Shown here: positions 57,016 to 64,000 of the stretch, in pieces
How positions within the stretch are numbered: the first letter of the stretch is position 1
How the letters are laid out: each line of letters begins with the position of its first letter
NCBI RefSeq assembly: GCF_000423005.1
Contig: NZ_AUHD01000008.1
Location: forward strand, 186,001-250,000
From: Gelidibacter mesophilus DSM 14095
GTDB lineage: Bacteria; Bacteroidota; Bacteroidia; Flavobacteriales; Flavobacteriaceae
Reading direction: 5' to 3'
Length of the DNA: 64,000 nt
Notes under the pieces: model-generated
The model's database searches: none
The model's input: only the letters and a program-made list of their open reading frames with translations
Told to the model about the DNA's origin: nothing
Translations under genes and position numbers: made by a program

Positions 57016-58203
57016 ATGAGTGAGATTCATTTTTCGTTAGTGTTCAACAGAAAAAATAAATTAAATAAAAACGGAGAAGCTTTAATTCAAATTTGCGCTT
57101 ATCACAAAGGAAGACGCAAATACTTTTCTTCAAAAATTTATATAAAGCCAAACCAGTGGGATTTAAAAAGGTTAAAAGTCAACAATAATCATAATGATTA
57201 CGATTTGTTGAATGATCAATTAGAAAATGCTGTAAGGAAGATTAAAGAGGTCATTAAATACAAAAAAGAGAAAGGAGAACAGATTTCCTTATCTAAAATG
57301 GAGGATGTAAGAGATTTCAAACTCTACAGTTCCTTTTATGATTTTATGAAGGATGAAATTGAAAAATCAATACTCAAAGAATCTACTAAGAAAACCCATA
57401 GAAGGACGCTTTCCGTAATGAAAGAGTTTAAAAAAGAATTAGGTATAGAGGATGTGAATGTAGCATTCCTTATGGATTTTGAACGATATCTTGACCGACT
57501 GGATTTTGGTGTTAATACAGTCTATAAATATTTCAAGAATATAAGAACTTATGTGAATAGAGCCATCGTTTTGGATTTAATAAAAATAAATGATTATCCA
57601 TTTAAGAAATTCAAATTAAGACAAGTTGATGGTACTCGGGATTTTTTAAGTCCGGTAGAATTAGAGCGATTAGAGAGACTTAATTTTGATTCTGACCTTA
57701 GACTACAGAAGGTAAAAGACATCTTTTTAATGAGCTGTTATAGTGGCGCTCGGTTTAGTGACATTGTGATGTTTACAGAAGATAATTTTTATGAAGAAAA
57801 TCAAATACGCTGGTTGAAATTTAAAATGAAGAAATCTGAAATAAAAAGTGATGCTACAACCCAAAAAGAAATTAAGCTTCCTATTTCAAAAATGTTTTCT
57901 TCAAAGCCGGTCAAAATCTTTGAGAAATATAAAGGAACTAAGAAATATCTGTTTGACGATTTTACCAATACAGAAATTAATAAAGCGTTGAAAGAAATTG
58001 AGATTGAGTTGAAATCTCGAAAAAAATTGACATTCCATGTTGCGAGACATACTTGTGCAACCAATCTTATTTACCATAGCGTGCCAATATCCACAGTTCA
58101 AAAGATATTAGGTCATGATAAAATTGAAACTACACAGTTGTATGCAAAAGTTTTAGATATGACTATTGTTAATGATTTGAAAGGTATTAATTTTGGTGAC
58201 TGA
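57016..58203 (+). CDS. Tyrosine recombinase (site-specific integrase)
   Basis: A 395-residue phage-integrase-family protein with an N-terminal arm-DNA-binding domain (about residues 1-90, FSLVFNRKNKLNKNGEALIQ), a SAM-like core-binding domain (about 105-200) and a catalytic domain. The catalytic residues are visible: Arg in CYSGARFSDIVMF, Lys in the MKKSEIKSD hairpin region, HVARH (HxxR), the His in LGHDKIETTQ, and Tyr in TTQLYAKVLD. All appear intact, so it is probably active. It sits 285 bp from the tRNA it likely used as target. Confidence 0.95.
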   Translation: MSEIHFSLVFNRKNKLNKNGEALIQICAYHKGRRKYFSSKIYIKPNQWDLKRLKVNNNHNDYDLLNDQLENAVRKIKEVIKYKKEKGEQISLSKMEDVRDFKLYSSFYDFMKDEIEKSILKESTKKTHRRTLSVMKEFKKELGIEDVNVAFLMDFERYLDRLDFGVNTVYKYFKNIRTYVNRAIVLDLIKINDYPFKKFKLRQVDGTRDFLSPVELERLERLNFDSDLRLQKVKDIFLMSCYSGARFSDIVMFTEDNFYEENQIRWLKFKMKKSEIKSDATTQKEIKLPISKMFSSKPVKIFEKYKGTKKYLFDDFTNTEINKALKEIEIELKSRKKLTFHVARHTCATNLIYHSVPISTVQKILGHDKIETTQLYAKVLDMTIVNDLKGINFGD

Positions 58204-58222
58204 TGGATATTATGAATAGTTA

Positions 58223-58900
58223 ATGAAAATTATAAAACCAAAATATTATTTAAATAAAAGACTTAAGCCTAAAAAAGTAGGTTCAGTAGACGCATATCCG
58301 GTATATTTTAGATTTACAATAGGTAAAAATAACCATCGGATTAAAAGTTTTCTAGTTGAATATTTAACCGATGAAGATGAGCTTAAAGATTATAAAAAGG
58401 AAATTGATCTAGAAAAGGAAGTCATTAATTATTTATATAATAGATTTCATAACTATTCCTTTGCTAATTTTAATTCTGATGCCTTCTATTTGTGCAACCC
58501 TTTAAGTGTGTTGGTAAGCCTTTATATTCATACCCATGTTGATGAGTTCGAGGATCAGGAAGCACTGGAGTTATATAAGGTTGAATTGAGAGATTATCTT
58601 TTTTCTACAAGCAAATTCCCTATACCGTTCTTAAATGGAATGGTTGAATCCATTACTTTCAACTCATTAGTTCCTTCAGGTTTTATAGAAAATAAAAACT
58701 TGAAACTCATCATAGATAGTTACAATTCCAGCGTGACATTTAATGAGAAATCGCCTTCCGTTTTTTGCATGTTTAATTGGCTTCATACTGATATCAAAGA
58801 TACTTTTCTTAAAATCTATGGACAGTCACACTTTAAATTTATAGATAAGATTGTGAAATTATACAGTACTTCTATTAATCCATCCTTAGTGGATAATTAA
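58223..58900 (+). CDS. Integrase-arm-domain-like protein without catalytic domain
   Basis: A 225-residue protein directly downstream of the recombinase gene (19-bp gap), same strand. Its first 65 residues (KIIKPKYYLNKRLKPKKVGS, then AYPVYFRFTIGKNNHRIKSF) resemble the arm-binding beta-sheet domain of Bacteroidota tyrosine recombinases. The rest is helical with no RxxH..Y motifs, so it cannot be a recombinase. It could bind the same arm sites and modulate integration or excision. The resemblance is by eye and the function is unproven. Confidence 0.7.
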   Translation: MKIIKPKYYLNKRLKPKKVGSVDAYPVYFRFTIGKNNHRIKSFLVEYLTDEDELKDYKKEIDLEKEVINYLYNRFHNYSFANFNSDAFYLCNPLSVLVSLYIHTHVDEFEDQEALELYKVELRDYLFSTSKFPIPFLNGMVESITFNSLVPSGFIENKNLKLIIDSYNSSVTFNEKSPSVFCMFNWLHTDIKDTFLKIYGQSHFKFIDKIVKLYSTSINPSLVDN

Positions 58901-58910
58901 ACCTATTGCA

Positions 58911-59747
58911 CTAATTTTTAAACTGTCTTATTTCATTAAAAATTGGGTCATAATCTGAAAATAAACTTAGTTCCTTTAAACGCCTTTCATAGTTTTTTCT
59001 AAATCTAACAAATTCATTAATCTTCAGATTGATACACTGGCTAAACTCTTTTCCGTTGTCAAAAGGTAGGAAGCTATGTAAACACTTTTTTGAATAGTAG
59101 AAATTGAGATTATTTTTTTGTTGAAGCTTTAGATAATTCTCAATATTTTCAATAGGTGTGCAAATTCTTTCTGTCTTTTTATCTATTCTTTGGTCTTTGA
59201 AGGTTTTCAGGATTCTATTCTCGATTTCTATATCATTAGTCATATAAACATAAGATTTTTTGAAATCTATTATGTGATTAAAATAGAAAGTCGAACAATT
59301 GGTATAACTATAAATTCTTTTCACTATAAAATTACTTGTCTTTCCAATTTTTAGATAGTTTTTATCGTAAAAGGTCAAGAGATATAGAAATATAACTTTG
59401 GAAGCATTTTCCTCGTGAACGACAGTATAATATTGTTGTAAAACCTTATAAGTTGCTGGATATTCTAATTTAAAAGACTCTTTAGTCAACAACCATTTGC
59501 AATAAGATTTTTCATTAAAAATAAAATCATCAATCTTAATTCCTTCAAATTTACCAAATGCCATTACATTAGGATTCTCAGATTTATTATCCTCAGTCTG
59601 TGATAATTTTTGAATAATCTCAGAATATAATTCCTTGTGTTTTTCTTTATTTTTTATTTTTTTGTGAATCCACTCGCAGTACCTTCTATTATTCTCAATT
59701 ACAAAATCAACTTCGTAATCTTTGTATTTTCCAAAAGTAAAAATCAT
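58911..59747 (-). CDS. Double ExoX-C-like and GIY-YIG-like protein (element cargo)
   Basis: A 278-residue protein on the strand opposite to its neighbours. It has two tandem copies of an ExoX C-terminal-like motif, IFTFGKYKDYEVDFVIENNR with YCEWIHKK (residues 2-31) and MAFGKFEGIKIDDFIFNEKS with YCKWLL (63-88). A GIY-YIG/T5orf172-like segment follows at about 118-210: IFLYLLTFYDKNYLKIGKTS, a following Arg (VKRIYSY), and a Glu in DIEIENRILKTFKDQRI. A C-terminal helical tail ends the protein. GIY-YIG folds are usually nucleases, so a DNA-processing or defence role is possible; activity is not shown. Confidence 0.7.
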   Translation of the reverse strand: MIFTFGKYKDYEVDFVIENNRRYCEWIHKKIKNKEKHKELYSEIIQKLSQTEDNKSENPNVMAFGKFEGIKIDDFIFNEKSYCKWLLTKESFKLEYPATYKVLQQYYTVVHEENASKVIFLYLLTFYDKNYLKIGKTSNFIVKRIYSYTNCSTFYFNHIIDFKKSYVYMTNDIEIENRILKTFKDQRIDKKTERICTPIENIENYLKLQQKNNLNFYYSKKCLHSFLPFDNGKEFSQCINLKINEFVRFRKNYERRLKELSLFSDYDPIFNEIRQFKN

Positions 59748-60123
59748 CGTATTGCTATAATTTGTGTTTAGGATTTCTTAAGTATAAACATGGGCGGGAA
59801 ATATCAATATCTTCTATTAATTAACCTCAAACAAATTTACTTTTAATAAGTATTGTAATACTTTACCACTCTGTAGATATCATTAGGGCAGGGCCTTGTT
59901 GTTAAATATACAAAATTCAGTAATGAGAGGCTACATATTATTTTTGTCTTAAATACTCCATTTACTGATGTAAATTTTTTTTTTCGTGCCGTCTTAAAAA
60001 AAAAAATAAATATAGGGAATAGAAAATTTGTTTATTACCGAAATTGAATGTTAATTTGTGAAGAATAAATACTCTTGGGGAGTTTTTATTAAAAATAAGG
60101 AATAATAAAATAATTTATTACGT
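59748..60123. other. AT-rich intergenic region of the element
   Basis: 376 bp between the divergent GIY-YIG-like and HTH genes, with homopolymer T and A runs (around 59967 and 59998) and no credible reading frame. A weak ACTC/GAGT hairpin with a T-run lies at about 60070-60088. Promoters for both flanking genes are expected here but none is convincing. Confidence 0.45.
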
Positions 60124-60411
60124 ATGAGCGAAGTTCAAATTAAAACAATCTCAGTTTCTAAACAGGAGTGGGAGAAGGTCATGAATACATTAGATGTATT
60201 GCATGAGAAGGTTTCAAGATTAGTTTCAATTGATAGTAAGGAGTTCCTTACTAAAAAGGAAGTCATGAATATCCTAAAAATAGGTCGTACTACACTTGAT
60301 CGTTATATTGAAGAAGGCTTGTTGCAGGAGGTGAAACTCGGTAAAGGAACTAGAGGGTACATTAAACAGTCTGAGATAGACGATATAATGGGAAAAACAA
60401 AAAAGTGTTGA
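60124..60411 (+). CDS. Excisionase-like helix-turn-helix protein
   Basis: A 95-residue protein with an N-terminal coiled coil (KQEWEKVMNTLDVLHEKVSR, about residues 14-33) and a MerR-type winged HTH (FLTKKEVMNILKIGRTTLDR, then YIEEGLLQEVKLGKGTRGYI). The HTH_17/excisionase layout is common beside recombinases in Bacteroidota elements, where such proteins control excision or transcription. Its stop codon lies inside the downstream terminator. Confidence 0.88.
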   Translation: MSEVQIKTISVSKQEWEKVMNTLDVLHEKVSRLVSIDSKEFLTKKEVMNILKIGRTTLDRYIEEGLLQEVKLGKGTRGYIKQSEIDDIMGKTKKC

Positions 60412-60431
60412 TTTACGAGATCAACACTTTT
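60401..60431 (+). terminator. Terminator whose loop is the element heptamer TTACGAG
   Basis: A perfect 12-bp stem AAAAGTGTTGAT/ATCAACACTTTT with a 7-base loop that reads exactly TTACGAG (60413-60419). The same heptamer occurs ten times in the array about 1.1 kb downstream. The stop codon of the HTH gene (60409-60411) is in the stem. Confidence 0.85.
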
Positions 60432-60587
60432 TGCATGTATAATTGTTAGCTTATACTTTTCATTCAAGACGTAAATATAAGCATAACATTCTTAAAATAA
60501 AATTCTTAGATGTTATGAGTGATAAAAAATCAATTTTAAAAGACACTTCATCTTTTAAAATTAAACCTGTTAATCAATGGATTAACC

Positions 60588-61478
60588 TTGCCAAAATCGA
60601 GACCTCTCTTTGGGTCAATCTGGCATGAATATGAAGTCGCAATCGCTTTTGCAAATACTGGCAAAGGCAAATCCATCAATAGTTATCAAATTTTTGATGC
60701 CATTTCAAAAGGTCATCCAGTTCTAGGTCTGGCCACAACTAAGTCAAAAGTTTTATATTTTGATTTTGAATTGTCCAGCCGTTCTTTAGTGACTAGATAT
60801 ACCAACGACAATGACGAACCTTACAGTTTTTCTGATAGTTTTTTAAGAGCAGAAATAGATTATAGTACTATAGATATCCACAGCGTTTCTATTGAAAATG
60901 GGATATTGGACCAAATTGAAGCAGATGTGGTTAAACATAAGCCAACGGCTATATGTATTGATAATATTTCCTTTATATCAGCAAATAATGAGAAATCTAA
61001 AGATGCTTTAGAGTTTTCAAAAGGACTACTCAAAATAAGTAGGTCATTAAAAGTGGCCATTTTAATACTTGCCCATAGACCAAAAAGTCAAGATATATCA
61101 GCCCCTATTAACTTAGATCACCTTGCAGGTTCAAAGGCATTAAGTAATTTTTGTGACCAGTGCTTCTCCATCTGTGACTCTGTACAAGGCACAGATATAG
61201 TCTATATAAAAGAATTGAAAAACAGAAATAGACGCATCATTTATGATTCCGAAAATGTGATTGAATGCAGAATTGTTAAAGATGACAAGTTTTTGAAATT
61301 TGAAAAAATGGGAATCGGCATTGAGGCTGATCATCTTTTTAAAGTCCAGGATAAAAGTGCCTCTAAATTAGATGACATTTTAGCTCTGAAAGAAGAGGGC
61401 TTGTCTAATGTTAAGATAGGCGAGAAACTTGGAATATCCGAAGGCACAGTACGTAATATCCTAAAAAAAGAAAACTAA
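60588..61478 (+). CDS. RepA-like AAA ATPase (5' end apparently frameshifted)
   Basis: A 296-residue open frame beginning at TTG. Walker A is AFANTGKGKSINSY (about residues 20-33), Walker B is around TAICIDNISFIS, and SKVLYFDFELS and VAILILAHRPKS follow, as in RecA-fold RepA/KaiC-type (AAA_25) helicase-like ATPases. The C-terminus holds an HTH (DDILALKEEGLSNVKIGEKL, then GISEGTVRNIL). A better N-terminus (MSDKKSILKDTSSFKIKPVN, from ATG at 60515) lies in another frame and would join through a +1 shift in CCAAAATCG near 60596. It may be a natural frameshift, a sequence error, or a true TTG start. It probably acts in element replication, with the heptamer array just downstream. Confidence 0.8.
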   Translation: MPKSRPLFGSIWHEYEVAIAFANTGKGKSINSYQIFDAISKGHPVLGLATTKSKVLYFDFELSSRSLVTRYTNDNDEPYSFSDSFLRAEIDYSTIDIHSVSIENGILDQIEADVVKHKPTAICIDNISFISANNEKSKDALEFSKGLLKISRSLKVAILILAHRPKSQDISAPINLDHLAGSKALSNFCDQCFSICDSVQGTDIVYIKELKNRNRRIIYDSENVIECRIVKDDKFLKFEKMGIGIEADHLFKVQDKSASKLDDILALKEEGLSNVKIGEKLGISEGTVRNILKKEN

Positions 61479-61480
61479 TA

Positions 61481-61759
61481 ATTACGAGGTAATTACGAGC
61501 CTATTTAACACTTTGATAGATTGGTTATCAGTTATTTAAGAGGTGTTTTTTAACAAACTCGTAATCGTAATTATTTTAGTGCATACCCACCTCGTAAATT
61601 ACGAGGTGATGCACACCAGCGTTACGATTACGAGAATGTTAAAATTTCGCTGTAACATATTGATTTTTAAACTTTATTGTCTGAATATGCCTCGTAATTA
61701 CCTCGTAAAAGAAGCCTTATTTATAGGGTTTACCTCGTAAATTCTAAATATTTTACGAG
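61481..61759. repeat. Iteron-like array of ten TTACGAG/CTCGTAA heptamers
   Basis: Ten copies of TTACGAG or its complement lie in 279 bp: forward at 61482, 61493, 61599, 61628, 61753; reverse at 61558, 61591, 61702, 61691, 61734. Two pairs are exactly 11 bp apart (61482/61493 and 61691/61702). A nested dyad occupies the middle: outer arms CTCGTAATCGTAA (61558-61570) and TTACGATTACGAG (61622-61634), inner 21-bp perfect palindrome 61588-61608 (CACCTCGTAA-A-TTACGAGGTG), with GTGCAT/ATGCAC flanks (61579-61584, 61609-61614). It lies between the RepA-like and primase-like genes, so it is a candidate replication origin or autorepression site. Confidence 0.85.
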
Positions 61760-61821
61760 TTTTTAATCTTTCAAGGTTAGGTTTACTTAAGAAGCCAAAT
61801 ACACATCTAAAAAACTATTAA

Positions 61822-62685
61822 ATGAACTGTAAAGAAGCAAAAAATATAGACATCGATTCCTATCTGAAAAGGCATGGTCAGAAACCTGACAAAAATTATG
61901 GGAATTACTCAATGTACTTTTCTCCATTGAGAAACGAAACAACGGCATCACTAAAAGTTGACCGGATAAAAAATCTATGGATGGACTTTGGTGCAGAGAA
62001 AGGTGGAACAATTATCGATCTGGTCATGTATTTAAATAATTGTTCAATAGAGGAAGCGCTTAAAATTCTTTCTAATGATATTTTTTTATTTCACCAGCCA
62101 CCAAAAATTGCAATGAAAGAAAAAAACTATTCAATTGATAAAGTGACAGAAATAGAGAACAGCAACTTGCTACGATATCTCGATAAGAGAAAGCTCAATC
62201 ATGATTTTGTTAAACAATTTTGTAGCCAAGTACATTACACTTTCAGTAACAGAAAAACGGCGTACGGAATTGGATTTAGAAATGATCTGGGGGGATTTGA
62301 AATTAGAAATGAAGGCTATCAAGGTTGTCTTGGTAAAAAGTCTATAACATCTATTTTAAATAACTCGAAAACGGCTTCCCTTTTTGAATCGTGGTCTGAC
62401 TTCATGGCATATCTCTCACTCAAAAACAGGATACCAGAAGAGGATTTTATTATTTTAAATAGCACTTCTCTGGTAAAACACACAAAAAAATTATTGAAAA
62501 ATTACACCATCTTAAAAGTGCTTTTTGACAATGATGATTCCGCAAGGAGAGCTTTAAACTTTGTACAAGAAAATGCAGAAGGAAGAGTGATAGATTGTAG
62601 CGTACACTACTCAGATTATAATGACTTGAATGAGTTTTTAATAAATTATAAAATAACGAAATCGAAAGTAAAGCCGAGCGATTGA
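61822..62685 (+). CDS. Toprim/CHC2-like primase-related protein
   Basis: A 287-residue protein with an N-terminal zf-CHC2-like fold (about residues 10-90, SMYFSPLRNETTASLKVDRI, then LWMDFGAEKGGTIIDLVMYL). The zinc cysteines of true CHC2 are missing, so zinc binding is doubtful. A toprim domain follows (about 170-270), with the catalytic Glu in LFESWSDFMAY and the acidic motif in VLFDNDDSARRALNF. Such proteins are the usual primase-like partner of RepA-type ATPases in Bacteroidota mobilizable elements. It likely primes element DNA. Confidence 0.85.
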   Translation: MNCKEAKNIDIDSYLKRHGQKPDKNYGNYSMYFSPLRNETTASLKVDRIKNLWMDFGAEKGGTIIDLVMYLNNCSIEEALKILSNDIFLFHQPPKIAMKEKNYSIDKVTEIENSNLLRYLDKRKLNHDFVKQFCSQVHYTFSNRKTAYGIGFRNDLGGFEIRNEGYQGCLGKKSITSILNNSKTASLFESWSDFMAYLSLKNRIPEEDFIILNSTSLVKHTKKLLKNYTILKVLFDNDDSARRALNFVQENAEGRVIDCSVHYSDYNDLNEFLINYKITKSKVKPSD

Positions 62686-62917
62686 GGTAAGAGCTAGCAT
62701 GATAGGAACTAGCATGGTAGAAATTAGCAAGACGGAACGGGGCAGAGCCCTGTTCATCTTGTTCTGCGAAGCCTAAACCCTTTAAAATAAAGGGTTTGCA
62801 ATTCATGAGAATTGCTATAAATATATTTAAAATATATTTTTTTTGAATGAAATGATTTAATGTTCTGATTGTCAGCGATTAATATGCGTGCTGACATATA
62901 TTAACTAAAAAATAATT
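62686..62917. other. oriT-like region: three 15-bp direct repeats and three hairpins
   Basis: Just before the mobilization genes lie three tandem 15-bp repeats (62694, 62709, 62724; CTAGCATGATAGGAA and relatives). Three inverted repeats follow: GAACGGGGC/GCCCTGTTC with AGA loop (62735-62755, 8 of 9 paired), AAACCCTTTA/TAAAGGGTTT with AAA loop (62775-62797), and GCAATTC/GAATTGC with ATGA loop (62798-62815). Direct repeats beside a hairpin upstream of a relaxase operon are the usual oriT form. The nick site is not identified. Confidence 0.6.
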
Positions 62918-63427
62918 ATGAAAAGTAAACCTCAAAATACAACAACGATCTCTTTATCAATTTCTGATAATCAAAGGTTAACGGCGTGGTGTCATGTACA
63001 TTCTATTGCCAAGAAGGAATTTGTCTCAATTATATTGAACTACTTAGAAGTCAATGGTGTTAATCCGAAAGTGCATAACGTCCCAAAGACTGAATTGGAG
63101 AAGATGAATAAAAGGATTAACCAGTTTTTTGCATTTATAAAAACTCAGGAAAAAGAGTATTTACGTCCTGCATTAGAGGCCATTGTAGCTACAGAAAGAT
63201 CCTTAAAATCTGATATCAAAAATCTTGTAATAAAGTCAGATTTGAATAAATTCTCTGACTCAATAGATGATGATAATATTGCAGATCTTATAACAGAGAC
63301 AAATACATCAGAGATAAAAAAAATTCTAGATAAGCTTAATAGAATAGAAAAAAATTCGAAAGAGTTTCAAGAAGCCATTCAGGCAGATGTGACTGCAATA
63401 AAAAATAAAAGAAGATTTTCAATTTAG
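62918..63427 (+). CDS. BfmA/BtgA family mobilization accessory protein
   Basis: A 169-residue protein with an N-terminal basic/helical DNA-binding region (TISLSISDNQRLTAWCHVHS, then SIAKKEFVSIILNYLEVNGV) and a C-terminal coiled coil (RIEKNSKEFQEAIQADVTAI). The layout and position next to a relaxase match BfmA/BtgA proteins of Bacteroides mobilizable plasmids and transposons, which help the relaxase bind oriT. The relaxase gene starts 5 bp after its stop, so the two form an operon. Confidence 0.85.
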   Translation: MKSKPQNTTTISLSISDNQRLTAWCHVHSIAKKEFVSIILNYLEVNGVNPKVHNVPKTELEKMNKRINQFFAFIKTQEKEYLRPALEAIVATERSLKSDIKNLVIKSDLNKFSDSIDDDNIADLITETNTSEIKKILDKLNRIEKNSKEFQEAIQADVTAIKNKRRFSI

Positions 63428-63432
63428 ACACT

Positions 63433-64000
63433 ATGCATTTAAAAATTCAAGGTGGTGGAGATGGGAAATATTCTAATCAAGGAAGCTGTTCTTCTTTGGT
63501 TAGTTATTTAGAGCATGAAGATTTAGAGAGGATCAAACAAGGACTTAAGGCAGAACCATTTTTCAATCATTCAGGTGAAGTTAGTGGTAATACTATCATT
63601 TCGGAAATAGATAATAACAAGAAGAAATTATGTAAAAACGATTCTAAATTTTTCATGATTACCTTCAGTCCTTCAAAAGAAGAACAGAAACACTTAGGCT
63701 TAAAAGAAGAAAATAAGTCAGAAAAGATTAAAGATTATGTTCGTAAGGAATTAATGCAACAATATGCAGAGAATTTTAATAAAGGACTTAACGCAGAAGA
63801 TTTAATGTACTTCGCAAAAATACATCATGAGCGCATAAAGAGTGCTAACGATGAGAACCTGCATGTTCATATTCTAGTTTCCCGCAAAACATTAGATGGT
63901 AGATTAAAAATATCTCCGCAAACTAACCATCGTAATACAAAATCAGGAGCGGTGAAAGGCGGTTTCGTACGAATAGATTTTTATAAGAATGCAGAAATGG
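63433..64000 (+). CDS. MobB/BfmB-type relaxase, truncated by the window edge
   Basis: The first 189 residues of an open frame (start ATG 63433; MHLKIQGGGDGKYSNQGSCS) with a relaxase HxH metal motif in NLHVHILVSRKTLDG and upstream conserved blocks (KFFMITFSPSKEEQKHLGLK). It resembles the BfmB/BtgB/DUF5712 relaxases that nick oriT and pilot DNA during mobilization. It starts 5 bp after the BfmA-like gene. The frame continues past 64000, so the nicking tyrosine and C-terminus cannot be judged. Confidence 0.85.
   Translation, partial: MHLKIQGGGDGKYSNQGSCSSLVSYLEHEDLERIKQGLKAEPFFNHSGEVSGNTIISEIDNNKKKLCKNDSKFFMITFSPSKEEQKHLGLKEENKSEKIKDYVRKELMQQYAENFNKGLNAEDLMYFAKIHHERIKSANDENLHVHILVSRKTLDGRLKISPQTNHRNTKSGAVKGGFVRIDFYKNAEM

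Larger units (their letters stand above)
56732..64000 (+). mobile_element. Integrated mobilizable element at tRNA (CAT), right end outside the window
   Basis: A contiguous accessory block begins at the tRNA 3' end: tyrosine recombinase, excisionase-like HTH, RepA-like ATPase, toprim primase-like protein, BfmA/BtgA-like mobilization protein and relaxase. This is the gene order of Bacteroidota mobilizable units (NBU/Tn4555-like), which borrow conjugation machinery from another element. No type IV secretion or coupling genes are seen up to the edge. The right att site, cargo and true length are not visible. The left boundary is placed at the tRNA by inference. Confidence 0.85.

Noticed and set aside
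60443-60628. 61-codon frame before the RepA-like gene
   Set aside because: Only its last part (from ATG 60515) is gene-like, and it looks like the displaced N-terminus of the RepA-like protein.
61543-61740. 65-codon frame inside the heptamer array
   Set aside because: It is composed of the repeats themselves and has no protein features.
61481-61759. The repeat array as a CRISPR array
   Set aside because: Units are 7 bp in both orientations with irregular spacing and no spacer-length periodicity; no cas genes nearby.

Overview
The window looks like a chromosome segment of a Flavobacteriaceae member (phylum Bacteroidota). The evidence is low G+C, no visible Shine-Dalgarno sites, several TAnnTTTG -7 promoter elements, and typical flavobacterial families and synteny (GH3 family protein with M23 peptidase and tatA; DUF4837 with a LysM/SLT lytic enzyme; DUF4175 with ybeY and mnmG; rnpA with an S41 peptidase; head-GIN; BfmA-type mobilization protein). 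The genus cannot be resolved from this sequence.

Positions 1-30 kb carry core genes, mostly on the minus strand: cell-wall and envelope functions (M23 peptidase, MltD-like transglycosylase, Skp-like OmpH lipoprotein, SPFH protein), tatA, pgk, holB, mnmG, ybeY, gltX, glnS, folB, tRNA-Cys and rnr. Two perfect parS-like palindromes flank mnmG and a weaker third lies upstream of gltX. Between the SPFH gene and glnS (19.0-21.7 kb) three consecutive minus-strand genes are broken, so this is a decaying block. Downstream of tRNA-Cys are two degenerate copies of its 3' half plus terminator. An 885-bp AT-rich gene-free stretch between rnr and rpiB has one perfect DnaA box and is a candidate origin or large regulatory region.

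Positions 30-56.6 kb hold metabolism, transport and proteolysis genes: rpiB, a CDF metal exporter, a tandem OmpA protein, an S41 protease, rnpA, an operon of metallo-beta-lactamase-fold, subtilisin-like and M1 peptidases, a CPA1 antiporter with a TrkA domain, glgA-glgC, lepA, an outer-membrane beta-barrel receptor, a PD40 protein, an M28 peptidase, dusB, rbfA with an FtsX/LolE-like permease, and mce.

From about 56.7 kb to the right edge lies an integrated mobilizable element, abutting a tRNA with anticodon CAT. Its order is tyrosine recombinase, an arm-domain-like protein, an opposed gene for a double ExoX-C/GIY-YIG-like protein, an excisionase-like HTH protein, a RepA-like ATPase with an apparent frameshift, a repeat array, a toprim primase-like protein, an oriT-like repeat/hairpin region, a BfmA/BtgA-like protein and a relaxase cut by the window edge. 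The most striking structure is the array of ten TTACGAG/CTCGTAA heptamers in about 280 bp between the ATPase and primase genes, centred on a nested palindrome. The same heptamer is also exactly the loop of the terminator after the excisionase-like gene. I read this as the element's replication or copy-control module.
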